A stretch of 64,000 nucleotides of DNA from Streptococcus mitis B6. GTDB taxonomy: Bacteria; Bacillota; Bacilli; Lactobacillales; Streptococcaceae. This document shows positions 39,751-47,703 of the stretch, one piece after another (position 1 is the stretch's first letter; each line of letters begins with the position of its first letter). Under the pieces are notes generated by a model. It was not told the origin of the DNA and searched no databases. It was given only the letters and a program-made list of their open reading frames with translations. Location of the stretch: positions 1,302,001-1,366,000 of the forward strand of contig NC_013853.1 of the NCBI RefSeq assembly GCF_000027165.1, read 5' to 3'. The position numbers and the translations under genes are program-made.

Positions 39751-39938
39751 ATAGAAAAATCAAAGCATATGAACAGAGAAAACAATCTGTTTATGTGCTT
39801 TTTTGGTCACTTAATAAATATCTTTTAGGATTTCTCTTCATTTATGCAACAAATCCCCCTTTCGTGTCGGGGCTTAGTATGAAGGGAGATAAAGAAGCAC
39901 ATGCCACTCCCTTTCACGACAGAAAGGGGGTGAAAAGC

Positions 39939-40361
39939 ATGAAACCATCTTCTTTTCAAGAAACCATAGAAAATCAGTTTGACTATATCTGCAAACAAGT
40001 TATTGAAGATGAACGAAAAGATTACTTCAAACATCTAGACAGACTATCAGCAAAAGAAGTCTCGTTTTCTGATATAGATAACTACCTTGTCAACTCTTTT
40101 TCTACTGTTGATACGTACGTCACTGATTTCCAACTATTTAAATTATTTGGATTAAGAATCAATGTTGAAAGTGATTTATTAAGTGAAGCCCAGCGTCATC
40201 TTTCAGAGAAAAAACGGAACATTATTTTACTTCATTACTTTATGGATATGAGTGATGTGGAGATTGCGGAGTTACTAAATTTGAATCGTTCGACTGTTTA
40301 TCGTCATCGAATAAGTGGACTAGCCATGATTAAAGAATTCATGAAGGAGTGTAAAGAATGA
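39939..40361 (+). CDS. orf7: Sigma-factor-like transcription activator Orf7
   Basis: Start at the ATG 39939 (AAAGGGGG upstream), giving 140 aa, the Tn916 Orf7 length. The C-terminal part (about 85-135, LSEKKRNIILLHYFMDMSDVEIAELLNLNRSTVYRHR) is a sigma-70 region 4-like HTH. Together with Orf8 it activates excision and transfer genes in the Tn916 model. It overlaps orf8 by four bases. Confidence 0.9.
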   Translation: MKPSSFQETIENQFDYICKQVIEDERKDYFKHLDRLSAKEVSFSDIDNYLVNSFSTVDTYVTDFQLFKLFGLRINVESDLLSEAQRHLSEKKRNIILLHYFMDMSDVEIAELLNLNRSTVYRHRISGLAMIKEFMKECKE

Positions 40362-40588
40362 AAACAGCCTATCCAAGGGTTCCCTTCCCCCTCATTGTAA
40401 AGGCGACAGATGGCGACGTGGAAGCAATTAATCAGATTGTTAAACATTATCGAGGGTATACCTCAAAACGTTCATTACGTCGCATGACAGACGAATATGG
40501 AAATTCTCATATGGTTATTGATGAAACCCTACGTGGCAGAATGGAAACGAAACTCATCTCTAAGATTTTATCGTTCGAAATTAAATAG
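40358..40588 (+). CDS. orf8: Orf8 helix-turn-helix regulatory protein
   Basis: 76 aa, matching Tn916 Orf8 (VPFPLIVKATDGDVEAINQIVKHYRGYTSKRS). It belongs to the small helix-turn-helix family that accompanies sigma-like Orf7. Translation is coupled to orf7 through an ATGA overlap. Confidence 0.9.
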   Translation: MKTAYPRVPFPLIVKATDGDVEAINQIVKHYRGYTSKRSLRRMTDEYGNSHMVIDETLRGRMETKLISKILSFEIK

Positions 40589-41085
40589 TCCCATTTTTTC
40601 GTGGAAGCGTGTCGAATCGTATCCACGCTTCCCAATTTGGGAGGTTTGTTATTCCATCAAAGCATATTGTGTGTTCAGTAGGTTTTGATAGGCTAACAAG
40701 CCAAACGTTCTTTGACAACCAAATAAAGGCAATCGAATACGTTTCGGTAAGAAAAGAGCTGATGAACTAACACGCCATGACCTACAAAATTAGTGAGCGA
40801 TTCATGTTAGTAATTCGAAAGTAATCTTTAGCAGGATTGCTGCCATGACTTTCTTATCGTGATAATGATACTCCCGTATAGCCATAGTCCGAGCGTTAGA
40901 AGCGTCACAGGCAATGGGTACGGCTACATGAGAACCATGCAGAAGTGAAATTCCTGTGAGCTTTGCTAGAGCTGTTCGATTGCTAAGATATTCTTCTCTT
41001 GTCAGTGTATTATTATAAAACTATTTGATATAATTATAGGTGAATATTGGAGTTTTCCTAGCCTATAATTGGGAAAGGAGTAATA
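40589..41085 (+). ncRNA. Gene-free stretch with a candidate structured non-coding RNA
   Basis: No frame is supportable in about 500 bp, but base pairing is dense. GGAAGCGTG (40603-40611) pairs with CACGCTTCC (40624-40632). TCACAGG (40905-40911) pairs with CCTGTGA (40953-40959) and encloses a CATG-AGAAC-CATG hairpin. CTAACA (about 40767) can pair with TGTTAG (about 40805), GAAAGT (about 40818) with ACTTTC (about 40848), and GAGC with GCTC-type partners follow to about 40975. The block 40670-40995 is less AT-rich than its surroundings. It resembles, from memory, the raiA RNA motif found in Firmicutes and some conjugative elements, but this identification is not certain. Confidence 0.5.
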
Positions 41086-41286
41086 ATGATAACGGTCACA
41101 AAAAAGGATTTAGTTGAGCTAGGATATGGAACTTCTTTTTCAGCAGACATCATAAAAAAAGCAAAAGAATTGATGATTACAAAAGGGCATATCTACTATC
41201 AATCTCGAAAGATAGATAGAGTCCCTCGTGAAGCTGTTGAAGAAATTCTAGGAATTCGGTTTTCAAATGAAAACAGGTCTGAGTAG
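41086..41286 (+). CDS. xis: Excisionase-type small protein (DUF3173 family)
   Basis: 66 aa with a GGAG ribosome site, directly upstream of int. It is a DUF3173-type protein (KKDLVELGYGTSFSADIIKKAK) with an HTH-like N-terminus. It occupies the Xis position but differs from Tn916 Xis, as expected for a Tn5801-type recombination module. It probably steers the integrase toward excision. Confidence 0.8.
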   Translation: MITVTKKDLVELGYGTSFSADIIKKAKELMITKGHIYYQSRKIDRVPREAVEEILGIRFSNENRSE

Positions 41287-41312
41287 TTTTTGCACAGTAA
41301 GGAGTAAAAACT

Positions 41313-42506
41313 ATGGTTAAAGACCCAATAAAAAAAGCAAAGAATGGAACCTATTATTTTCGTGCAAATCTAGGTTATGATTCTAAAGGGAAAAAAATTC
41401 AAAAATATCGTAGTGGATTCACTACTAAAAAAGAAGCAAGAGAAGAATATTCGAAACTGCTATTGATGAAACCAGAAGAATTAAGTGAGAATAAGGATAA
41501 AATGACGTTTAAACATTATATCTTTGAAATTTTCCTTCCATGGTATAAGACACAGGTAAAGCTCAGAACATATGAAAATCGCTTACCAACTATTAAGAAG
41601 CATTTCTCTTATTTTGATAAAATGGCTGTTTCCGATATTGAGCCTATTGATGTGCAAAATTGGCAACTAAAATTATCAAAGAAGTGTAAGTCTTCTTATG
41701 TAAGAGCTGTTCAAGGACTATTTTCAGTTGCTATGGATCGAGCAATTGTCCTTGGGATAACCACCACAAATCCATCTAAGATTATTGGCAATGTGAAAAA
41801 GCAAAAGTCTAAAATTGAATTTTGGACAAAAGAAGAATTTGAAAAAGTAATCTCTCTAATTTACAAAGAAGATTACTATCAACACTTTTTATTTATCTCT
41901 CTGTGGTTTTTATTTATGACTGGAATGCGAATTGGTGAAGCTACTGCCATTCAATGGGAAGATATTGATTTTGACTCAGGAGTACTAACCATCAACAAAA
42001 CACTCTATTACAAGAATCAATCGAATTATAGATTTGTTGAACCAAAAACAAAGGCGAGCGTTCGTCATATTGTATTAGATAAATGCACATTAACTTATTT
42101 ATCCGAATGGAAGGAAGTACAACAAAATCTAATTCAGACAGACTTTGTAATGAGCTATAACGGTATTCCTACCCAAAAACATACACTATCATATGCTATT
42201 GAACGCTATGCTAAGCTGGCTGGTATCCATCGAATCAGAATCCATGGGTTACGGCATTCTCATGCTTCCTTGTTAATCAGTATGGGAGAAAATCCACTTA
42301 TCATTAAAGATCGTCTAGGACACGAAGATATTGAGACGACTTTAGGAACGTATGGACATCTTTATCCTAACAGTAATTTCGAGGTAGCTAACAAATTAAA
42401 TGGAGCCATTTCCTTTAAAGAAGCAAAACAAAATTATGATACTTCACCAAAGAATCAATTTACTGTAGACTACTTGCGAAACAAAGAAATGAAAAAAGTG
42501 CAATAA
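41313..42506 (+). CDS. int: Tyrosine integrase of the guaA-specific Tn5801 type
   Basis: The 397-aa tyrosine recombinase has an N-terminal AP2-like arm-binding domain (NGTYYFRANLGYDSKGK), a SAM-like core-binding domain (about 65-165) and a catalytic domain. The active-site residues are R206 (TGMRIGEA), H311-x-x-R314 (HGLRH), H337 (LGHEDI) and nucleophile Y347 (TYGHL). It is not the Tn916 integrase. Its position next to the guaA 3' end and the 11-bp att repeat agree with Tn5801-type site specificity. The stop codon lies within the right arm repeat (42494-42513). Confidence 0.93.
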   Translation: MVKDPIKKAKNGTYYFRANLGYDSKGKKIQKYRSGFTTKKEAREEYSKLLLMKPEELSENKDKMTFKHYIFEIFLPWYKTQVKLRTYENRLPTIKKHFSYFDKMAVSDIEPIDVQNWQLKLSKKCKSSYVRAVQGLFSVAMDRAIVLGITTTNPSKIIGNVKKQKSKIEFWTKEEFEKVISLIYKEDYYQHFLFISLWFLFMTGMRIGEATAIQWEDIDFDSGVLTINKTLYYKNQSNYRFVEPKTKASVRHIVLDKCTLTYLSEWKEVQQNLIQTDFVMSYNGIPTQKHTLSYAIERYAKLAGIHRIRIHGLRHSHASLLISMGENPLIIKDRLGHEDIETTLGTYGHLYPNSNFEVANKLNGAISFKEAKQNYDTSPKNQFTVDYLRNKEMKKVQ

Positions 42507-42513
42507 AAGTGCA
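42494..42513 (+). repeat. Integrase arm-type repeat, right end
   Basis: Two AAAAGTGCA units with 11-bp period, identical over 20 bp and in the same orientation as 18221-18240 near the left end. It overlaps the last codons and stop of int and lies about 60 bp from the right att core. Confidence 0.6.
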
Positions 42514-42527
42514 GTAAAAAGATAAGA

Positions 42528-42567
42528 AGAGCCAGAAACCCTTGGTATAAGAGGATTTCTAGCTCTC
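42528..42567 (-). terminator. ICE-supplied terminator for guaA
   Basis: GAGCCAGAAA (about 42529-42538) pairs with TTTCTAGCTC (about 42557-42566), one wobble. On the minus strand it is followed by TTCTTATCTTTTT. It lies inside the ICE, between the right att core and int, and can end both guaA (minus) and int (plus) transcripts. Confidence 0.65.
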
Positions 42568-42573
42568 CTACAA

Positions 42574-44136
42574 CTACTCCCACTCAACTGTTGCAGGTGG
42601 TTTACTTGTAATATCATAGACGATGCGGTTAACGTGGTCCACTTCGTTTACGATACGTACAGAAATCTTTTGAAGGACATCCCAAGGAATCTTTGCAAAG
42701 TCAGCTGTCATACCATCGATAGAAGTGATCGCACGGATTGCAATCGTGTAGTCATACGTACGACCGTCACCCATAACCCCAACTGAACGAACACCTGTAT
42801 TAACTGTGAAGTATTGCCAGATATCGCGGTCAAGACCAGCTTTAGCGATTTCTTCACGAAGGATAGCATCTGACTCACGAACGGTTTCTAGTTTCTCTTC
42901 AGTGATTTCACCCATGACACGGATAGCAAGTCCTGGTCCTGGGAATGGTTGGCGCCATACGATATGGTCTGGCATACCAAGCTCTGTACCAAGGGCACGA
43001 ACTTCATCTTTATAGAGAGTGTTGAGTGGTTCGATCAATTCAAATTGCATGTCTTCTGGAAGACCACCCACGTTGTGGTGTGACTTAATAGTTTGAGCTG
43101 TATCTGTACCAGACTCGATCACGTCTGTGTAAAGCGTACCTTGAGCAAGGAATTTCACATCTTTGAGCTTGCTTGCTTCGTCATCGAATACATACACAAA
43201 CTCGTTACCGATGATTTTACGTTTTTGTTCAGGGTCAGAAACGCCAGCAAGTTTATCAAGGAAACGTTTAGCAGCGTCTGCTTTGACGATATTCAAACCA
43301 AACTTACCACCAAGCATATCCATAACTTGGTCTGCTTCTCCTTTACGAAGAAGACCGTGGTCTACGAAGATACAGATCAATTGATCGCCAATAGCCTTTT
43401 GGAGAAGAACCCCAACGACAGATGAGTCAACCCCACCTGATAGACCAAGAAGGACACGTTTATCACCGACGGTTTCACGAATTTTTTGGATCTGCATATC
43501 AATGAAGTTATCCATTGACCAGTCGCCTTTAGCCTTACAGATGTTAAGAGCAAAGTTACGAAGGATATCATTTCCGTATACAGAATGACGAACTTCTGGG
43601 TGGAATTGGATACCGTAAATATGTTTATCAGGGTTTTCAATGGCTGCATAAGGGCAGTCAGCTGATGTACCTGTACGAACAAAGTCAGAAGGAATTTCAG
43701 TAACTGCATCACCATGGCTCATCAATACAGTTTGTTCATCAGGTGTTGATTCAAAAAGAGCTGATGGTGTATGTGTTAGGGTTGATTGACCGTATTCACG
43801 ATTTCCAGCATCACCTGCAGGAACAACTTTTCCTCCAAGTTTATGGGTCAATAACTGCATACCGTAACAAATTCCCAAAATAGGAATTCCAAGTTCGAAG
43901 ATTTCTGGGTCAATATCAAATGAACCATCTTCATATACAGAGTTAGGACCACCTGATAGAATAATTCCTACAGGATTGATTTCACGAACTTCAGCAGCTG
44001 AAATTTTATGGCTTTTTAGTTCTGAAAAAACACCAATCTCACGGATACGGCGTGAAATCAGCTGGTTGTATTGGCTACCATAGTCCAATACGATGATTTT
44101 TTCTACATCTTGCAAATCAGTTGAAATGTTGCTCAT
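42574..44136 (-). CDS. guaA: GMP synthase (glutamine-hydrolysing)
   Basis: The 520-aa enzyme converts XMP to GMP. The N-terminal class I glutamine amidotransferase domain has C90 (GICYGMQ), H179 and E181. The PP-loop ATP pyrophosphatase domain (LSGGVDSSV, about 232-240) and C-terminal dimerisation domain follow. The protein is intact despite ICE insertion because the att core restores the final codons. Start at 44136 with AAAGGAAAAAG upstream and a minus-strand -10 TAGAAT at about 44175. It is the attachment gene of Tn5801-type elements. Confidence 0.98.
   Translation of the reverse strand: MSNISTDLQDVEKIIVLDYGSQYNQLISRRIREIGVFSELKSHKISAAEVREINPVGIILSGGPNSVYEDGSFDIDPEIFELGIPILGICYGMQLLTHKLGGKVVPAGDAGNREYGQSTLTHTPSALFESTPDEQTVLMSHGDAVTEIPSDFVRTGTSADCPYAAIENPDKHIYGIQFHPEVRHSVYGNDILRNFALNICKAKGDWSMDNFIDMQIQKIRETVGDKRVLLGLSGGVDSSVVGVLLQKAIGDQLICIFVDHGLLRKGEADQVMDMLGGKFGLNIVKADAAKRFLDKLAGVSDPEQKRKIIGNEFVYVFDDEASKLKDVKFLAQGTLYTDVIESGTDTAQTIKSHHNVGGLPEDMQFELIEPLNTLYKDEVRALGTELGMPDHIVWRQPFPGPGLAIRVMGEITEEKLETVRESDAILREEIAKAGLDRDIWQYFTVNTGVRSVGVMGDGRTYDYTIAIRAITSIDGMTADFAKIPWDVLQKISVRIVNEVDHVNRIVYDITSKPPATVEWE
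42575..42585. repeat. attR core at the guaA 3' end
   Basis: TACTCCCACTC, identical to 18119-18129, encodes the last residues Glu-Trp-Glu of GuaA. The base at 42574 is ICE-derived, so the stop is now TAG, whereas the bases beside attL would give TAA. Confidence 0.88.
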
Positions 44137-44218
44137 CTTTTTCCTTTCTCAAAAGAAATATCTTTTTTCAATATTCTATCACAAATAAGGGCGAATTACC
44201 AACTAAACAAGGCGAAGT

Positions 44219-44248
44219 TTGACTTTTTCTAGTTTATTGGGGTACAAT
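44219..44248 (+). promoter_or_regulatory. Promoter of the GntR regulator gene
   Basis: TTGACT (44219-44224) and TACAAT (44243-44248) with an 18-bp spacer, about 30 bp before the ATG at 44278. Confidence 0.7.
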
Positions 44249-44277
44249 AGAGAAAAGATAGAAATGAAGTGAAAAAT

Positions 44278-44976
44278 ATGCTACCCGCTTATATGAAAAT
44301 CCATGACCAGATTAAAAAGGATATTGACGAACATCGTTGGGCCATCGGTGAGAGGCTTCCCAGTGAACGAGATTTAGCAGAGCAGTTTGCGGTCAGTCGC
44401 ATGACCCTCCGCCAAGCTATTTCCCTCTTGGTCGAAGAAGGAGTTTTAGAGCGCCGTGTAGGAAGCGGCACCTTTGTATCCAGTACACGTGTACAAGAAA
44501 AGATGAGAGGCACAACCAGTTTTACTGAAATTGTTAAGTCCCAAGGTAAAGTTCCCTCTAGCCAACTCATTTCCTACAGAAAAACCATTCCCAATGAGCA
44601 GGAAGTTGCCAAGCTAGGAATTTCTCCTACCGAAAATATTATCCGAATGGAGCGGGTTCGCTATGCCGACCAAGTTCCTCTAGTTTATGAAGTTGCTTCT
44701 ATTCCTGAAAAATTCATTAAGGACTTTAAAAAAGAAGAAATCACTAGTCATTTCTTCCAAACCTTGCAAAAACACGGCTACCGTATAGGCAAATCACAGC
44801 AGACCATCTATGCTCGTCTTGCTAAAGAAAAGATTGCCCACTATTTGGAAGTTGAAAAAGGACATGCTATTCTTGGTTTGACTCAGGTTTCCTATCTAGA
44901 AGATGGTACTGCATTTGAATACGTAAAAAGTCAGTATGTAGGCGAACGCTTTGAATTTTATCTTGAAAATAATTAG
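44278..44976 (+). CDS. GntR/HutC-family transcription regulator with UTRA domain
   Basis: Start at the ATG 44278 (GAAGTG upstream), giving 232 aa. The N-terminal winged HTH (about 1-70, LPSERDLAEQFAVSRMTLRQAISLLVEEGVLERRVGSGTFV) is followed by a UTRA ligand-binding domain (about 90-228). HutC-type regulators usually sense sugar phosphates or amino-acid derivatives; the ligand here is unknown. It is divergent from guaA, as in pneumococcus. Confidence 0.92.
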   Translation: MLPAYMKIHDQIKKDIDEHRWAIGERLPSERDLAEQFAVSRMTLRQAISLLVEEGVLERRVGSGTFVSSTRVQEKMRGTTSFTEIVKSQGKVPSSQLISYRKTIPNEQEVAKLGISPTENIIRMERVRYADQVPLVYEVASIPEKFIKDFKKEEITSHFFQTLQKHGYRIGKSQQTIYARLAKEKIAHYLEVEKGHAILGLTQVSYLEDGTAFEYVKSQYVGERFEFYLENN

Positions 44977-44990
44977 ATTACCACGCAAAA

Positions 44991-45024
44991 ACTCTCTGTC
45001 ACGGACAAAGAGTCTTTTTATTTT
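44991..45024. terminator. Bidirectional terminator between the GntR gene and the EamA gene
   Basis: ACTCT-(C)-TGTC (44991-45000) pairs with GACA-(A)-AGAGT (45004-45013), with T-rich sequence on both strands. It serves the convergent genes. Confidence 0.8.
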
Positions 45025-45914
45025 TCTAAGACTAAATCTTTCAACGAAATCAGAGTTACAGCAAACAATATCATTGTCATACCAAGAAAATCAATAGGAT
45101 AAAATTGTTCATTCATAATTAGGAAGGCAAAGAAAACCGCCGAAATTGGCTCAATAGAAGCCAACAAGCTTGACTTGACCGGTCCAATCAGACTGGCTCC
45201 TTTTAAGAAGGCTGTATAGGCAAAGACAGTACCGATAAGGATAATGCCCGCAAATGCAAGGAGAAAATCAAGACTAGTTGGGATAGCAGTCTGTAGAACT
45301 CCTGTAAAAGGAAGGGCGACTAAACCTGCTATGACCATTCCCACACCAATGACCAAACTGCTCCCCCACTTCTTAATCAAGGCTATGGGCAAAATGATAT
45401 AAAGTGCGTAAGTCAGAGCAGAAAAGAGACCCCAGAACAGACCGGCAGGTGTCATGGATAACTGGTCCAACTGCCCATGAGTGGCGATCAGAAAGGTCCC
45501 TCCGATGGCTAATATGATAGAAACAATCTCTCCCAGTGTCGGTGCTACCTTATCCTTGATACAGCTATAAATCAAAATCCCGACAGGGCAAACATACTGA
45601 AGCACCGTCGCGGTTCCTGCATTGGTTTCCTGAATAGCAGTTAGATAGGCAAATTGATTGAGGAAGAGGCCAATTAGAGCAAAAATGAGAAGAGACAGCA
45701 AACTCTTTCTATCCTTTAAAAAGGCCAGCATTTTATCCTTTGCAGTAGCATAAGCCAAGAGCATGAGAATTCCACCAGCGATTAAAAGACGCAAGTTGGT
45801 CAAAACCAGAGCCGAAATTCCGTGTGCCATCAGGTATTGGCCACTCGTTCCTGACAAGCCCCAAGCAATCCCAGCCACAACTGTTAATAGAGTCCCTTTT
45901 AAACTGTTTGACAT
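45018..45914 (-). CDS. EamA/DMT-family transporter
   Basis: 298 aa with ten hydrophobic segments forming two EamA repeats (about 10-135 and 150-290). This drug/metabolite transporter family exports amino acids, metabolites or drugs; the substrate cannot be deduced. It follows the serine hydrolase gene by eight bases and is the last gene of the cppA cluster. Confidence 0.9.
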   Translation of the reverse strand: MSNSLKGTLLTVVAGIAWGLSGTSGQYLMAHGISALVLTNLRLLIAGGILMLLAYATAKDKMLAFLKDRKSLLSLLIFALIGLFLNQFAYLTAIQETNAGTATVLQYVCPVGILIYSCIKDKVAPTLGEIVSIILAIGGTFLIATHGQLDQLSMTPAGLFWGLFSALTYALYIILPIALIKKWGSSLVIGVGMVIAGLVALPFTGVLQTAIPTSLDFLLAFAGIILIGTVFAYTAFLKGASLIGPVKSSLLASIEPISAVFFAFLIMNEQFYPIDFLGMTMILFAVTLISLKDLVLEK

Positions 45915-45922
45915 GTCTCTCC

Positions 45923-46858
45923 TTACTCTTCTTTGCGAATCAAGTCCATCACTTGATTACGGTCTACAATCCATTGAGCCCTCTCATCCTTTTCATAGGT
46001 ACGATTCGATAGAAAAATGACCGCTTCTTGATTCTGACGATTCCACATGATAAAGGTACCTGTATAGCCCGTATGGTCTAGCCAATCTCCATCCAAATTC
46101 CATGCCAAAGAACGTTCCTTGTCATCCAAAGGAGAAAAATTTTTACTCAAATCTCTTGCAAAATCATCTGCTAAATAGTTCTCTAAAAAGATTTGTAAAT
46201 CCTTTACAGTCGAAAACAAACCAGCACTCCCTGCATGTCTGCCTAGGAGGCGAGCCTTGGGATCATGTACCAGACCTGCCTCGACACCTCTAACTGTTGG
46301 AACAGCATGCTCAACAGGCCCAAACTGGGTATCCGCCATTCCCCAAGGTTTCCAGACTTGCTCCTGTAAAATCTCATCCAAGTCTTGATTAAAGATTCTT
46401 TCCAAAACAAAACCCAAAAGTAAAAAATGGACATCCGAATAAAGAAAGGCTGGTTGACTTCGTCTCTTAAGATGAAACATCGCTTCCTTTAATTCAGGTG
46501 CTGTTAAAAGATCACGATTGGGAATAAAAGGATCAAGATCCGTAGCGTGGGTTAAGAGCTGGCGAATAGTAATATCTGGATAATCACTCTCAGCTAAAAA
46601 ATCTGTTACTGGTCTGTCAATATCTAATTGACCTCTTTCCCACAAGAAGGTAAAAACCGTTCCAACCCCAACAACCTTGCTGACACTAGCTAGGTCGTAA
46701 ACTAGTCCTGCCTCAGTCTGCAAGCCATGCTCTGGGTCACTCTTGCCTAAATAGAACTCCGTCCATTGATAGTCCTTAAAATACGCAAAAGAGGCTCCGG
46801 GATAAATCCCTGCCTCGATTTGTTCTTCTATTTTTTTAATAATCTTGGTCCACTTCAT
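45923..46858 (-). CDS. Serine beta-lactamase-like hydrolase (class C / PBP4* fold)
   Basis: The 311-aa protein has the SxxK motif S58-V-S-K61, a YSD block near 138 in place of YxN, and DHTGYTGT near 267 as the KTG-equivalent HTG. This is the beta-lactamase-related esterase/peptidase family (PF00144) without evident signal peptide. The likely role is ester or D-amino acid peptide hydrolysis, not beta-lactam resistance. Its start overlaps the cppA stop by four bases. Confidence 0.88.
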   Translation of the reverse strand: MKWTKIIKKIEEQIEAGIYPGASFAYFKDYQWTEFYLGKSDPEHGLQTEAGLVYDLASVSKVVGVGTVFTFLWERGQLDIDRPVTDFLAESDYPDITIRQLLTHATDLDPFIPNRDLLTAPELKEAMFHLKRRSQPAFLYSDVHFLLLGFVLERIFNQDLDEILQEQVWKPWGMADTQFGPVEHAVPTVRGVEAGLVHDPKARLLGRHAGSAGLFSTVKDLQIFLENYLADDFARDLSKNFSPLDDKERSLAWNLDGDWLDHTGYTGTFIMWNRQNQEAVIFLSNRTYEKDERAQWIVDRNQVMDLIRKEE

Positions 46859-47580
46859 ACTTCTTCAAACCACAATTCAACATTATTTCTATCTTTACCA
46901 AGGAAGAATTTTTCAGACTTAGGAATAAAATATTCAGTAGACTCAAACCTCTGGCGAAGACTTTCTATGTTTAGTTCATTGACCAAGAACTTGAGCATAG
47001 ATAAGTCCCAAGTAACCGTATTGTCTACAGTCAAATCCTGTCCCTGAGCTGGGATAAAATCAAGTGATGCCCCAATTTCAGATGATCCTAAGAAACTTTC
47101 AACATCCGTTGGGAGGTGTATTTCAATAGAAATCTCAAATTTGCTTAAAGAAATTGATTCCAGATCTGTTTGAAATTCTGGCATTTCTCCTACTTCTACT
47201 AGGATTGCTCTATCATCTTCCGCATGAATCAGAATCAAATCATCTTCTGGAGAGTAAATTTCAAAAGCGTAGCCATTTTGACCTTTATATAATTGATGAA
47301 TCGAATCTGTTTTAGCTAAGAGTCCTTCAATTTCTAAGGGATTTTCCACCTTGACAATCAATCTAGCTAGTTTTTTTCTTCCCTCTACCTTACGAGTTCG
47401 CATACTTGGAGCTTCTTCTAAAACCAACTTTTCTAAACCTGTTTGATCACCTAGTGACAGAAAGGCTGATTCTTCAAGCAAGGCCTTCATGCCAAGGGTT
47501 TCTATATAAAATGTTTCATTTAATTTTCTATTATTAACTTTTAAAGTAGGAATAATCCGTACAATTTGATTTACATTCAT
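46855..47580 (-). CDS. cppA: CppA family protein
   Basis: Start at the ATG 47580 (GGAGG upstream; an in-frame ATG at 47592 is less likely), giving 241 aa. It has the CppA N-terminal domain (VNQIVRIIPTLKVNNRKLNETFYIETLGM), which looks like a glyoxalase/VOC fold, and the C-terminal CppA domain. Streptococcal CppA was reported as a putative C3-degrading proteinase, but no protease motif is visible, so that activity remains doubtful. It is first in a three-gene cluster with the serine hydrolase and the transporter. Confidence 0.88.
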   Translation of the reverse strand: MNVNQIVRIIPTLKVNNRKLNETFYIETLGMKALLEESAFLSLGDQTGLEKLVLEEAPSMRTRKVEGRKKLARLIVKVENPLEIEGLLAKTDSIHQLYKGQNGYAFEIYSPEDDLILIHAEDDRAILVEVGEMPEFQTDLESISLSKFEISIEIHLPTDVESFLGSSEIGASLDFIPAQGQDLTVDNTVTWDLSMLKFLVNELNIESLRQRFESTEYFIPKSEKFFLGKDRNNVELWFEEV

Positions 47581-47670
47581 AAATTCCTCCAACTCTTTTA
47601 TTTTAAAGGATTTTAGAATTTTTTACAAGATATTATGCTCAAATTTACCGATTTTTCGTAAAATGTCATC

Positions 47671-47694
47671 TAAAAAACCGAGGATTCCCTCGGT
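47671..47694 (-). terminator. Terminator of the aquaglyceroporin gene
   Basis: ACCGAGG (47677-47683) and CCTCGGT (47688-47694), perfect 7-bp stem with an ATTC loop. On the minus strand TTTTTTA follows. Confidence 0.9.
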
Positions 47695-47703
47695 CTCAAT
47701 TTC

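Larger units (their letters stand above)
39409..39938. other. Regulatory region between orf9 and orf7
   Basis: 530 bp with no large gene. It holds the divergent promoters expected for orf9 and orf7 and a perfect 8-bp inverted repeat around a ribosome site at 39613-39639. A 36-codon frame starts at 39640. The lead-in 39795-39938 is open in the orf7 frame but lacks a good start, so I do not extend orf7 into it. Confidence 0.5.
18119..42585 (+). mobile_element. Tn916/Tn5801-family integrative and conjugative element carrying tet(M), inserted in the 3' end of guaA
   Basis: The element is bounded by an 11-bp direct repeat (TACTCCCACTC at 18119-18129 and 42575-42585). The right copy is the last coding part of guaA, the known target of Tn5801. 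It carries a recognisable Tn916-like transfer module (orf23 to orf13), tet(M), the orf9/orf7/orf8 regulation genes, xis and a tyrosine integrase at the right end. Coupling ATPase and integrase differ clearly from Tn916 as I know it, while orf19 and tet(M) are very close to Tn916. Insertions relative to classical Tn916 are the OLD/UvrD pair, a Mom-like gene, an Abi_C-like gene and a DUF6037-like gene. All transfer genes look intact, so the element is probably able to move. Confidence 0.93.

Noticed and set aside
39795..39938. N-terminal extension of Orf7
   Set aside because: No good ribosome site; the ATG at 39939 has AAAGGGGG upstream and gives the known 140-aa length.
41313..42506. Classical Tn916 integrase
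   Set aside because: The N-terminus and length differ (397 versus 405 aa) and the insertion is site-specific in guaA, unlike Tn916.
45923..46858. A beta-lactam resistance gene
   Set aside because: It lacks a signal peptide and belongs to the broad beta-lactamase-related hydrolase family found in the streptococcal core genome.
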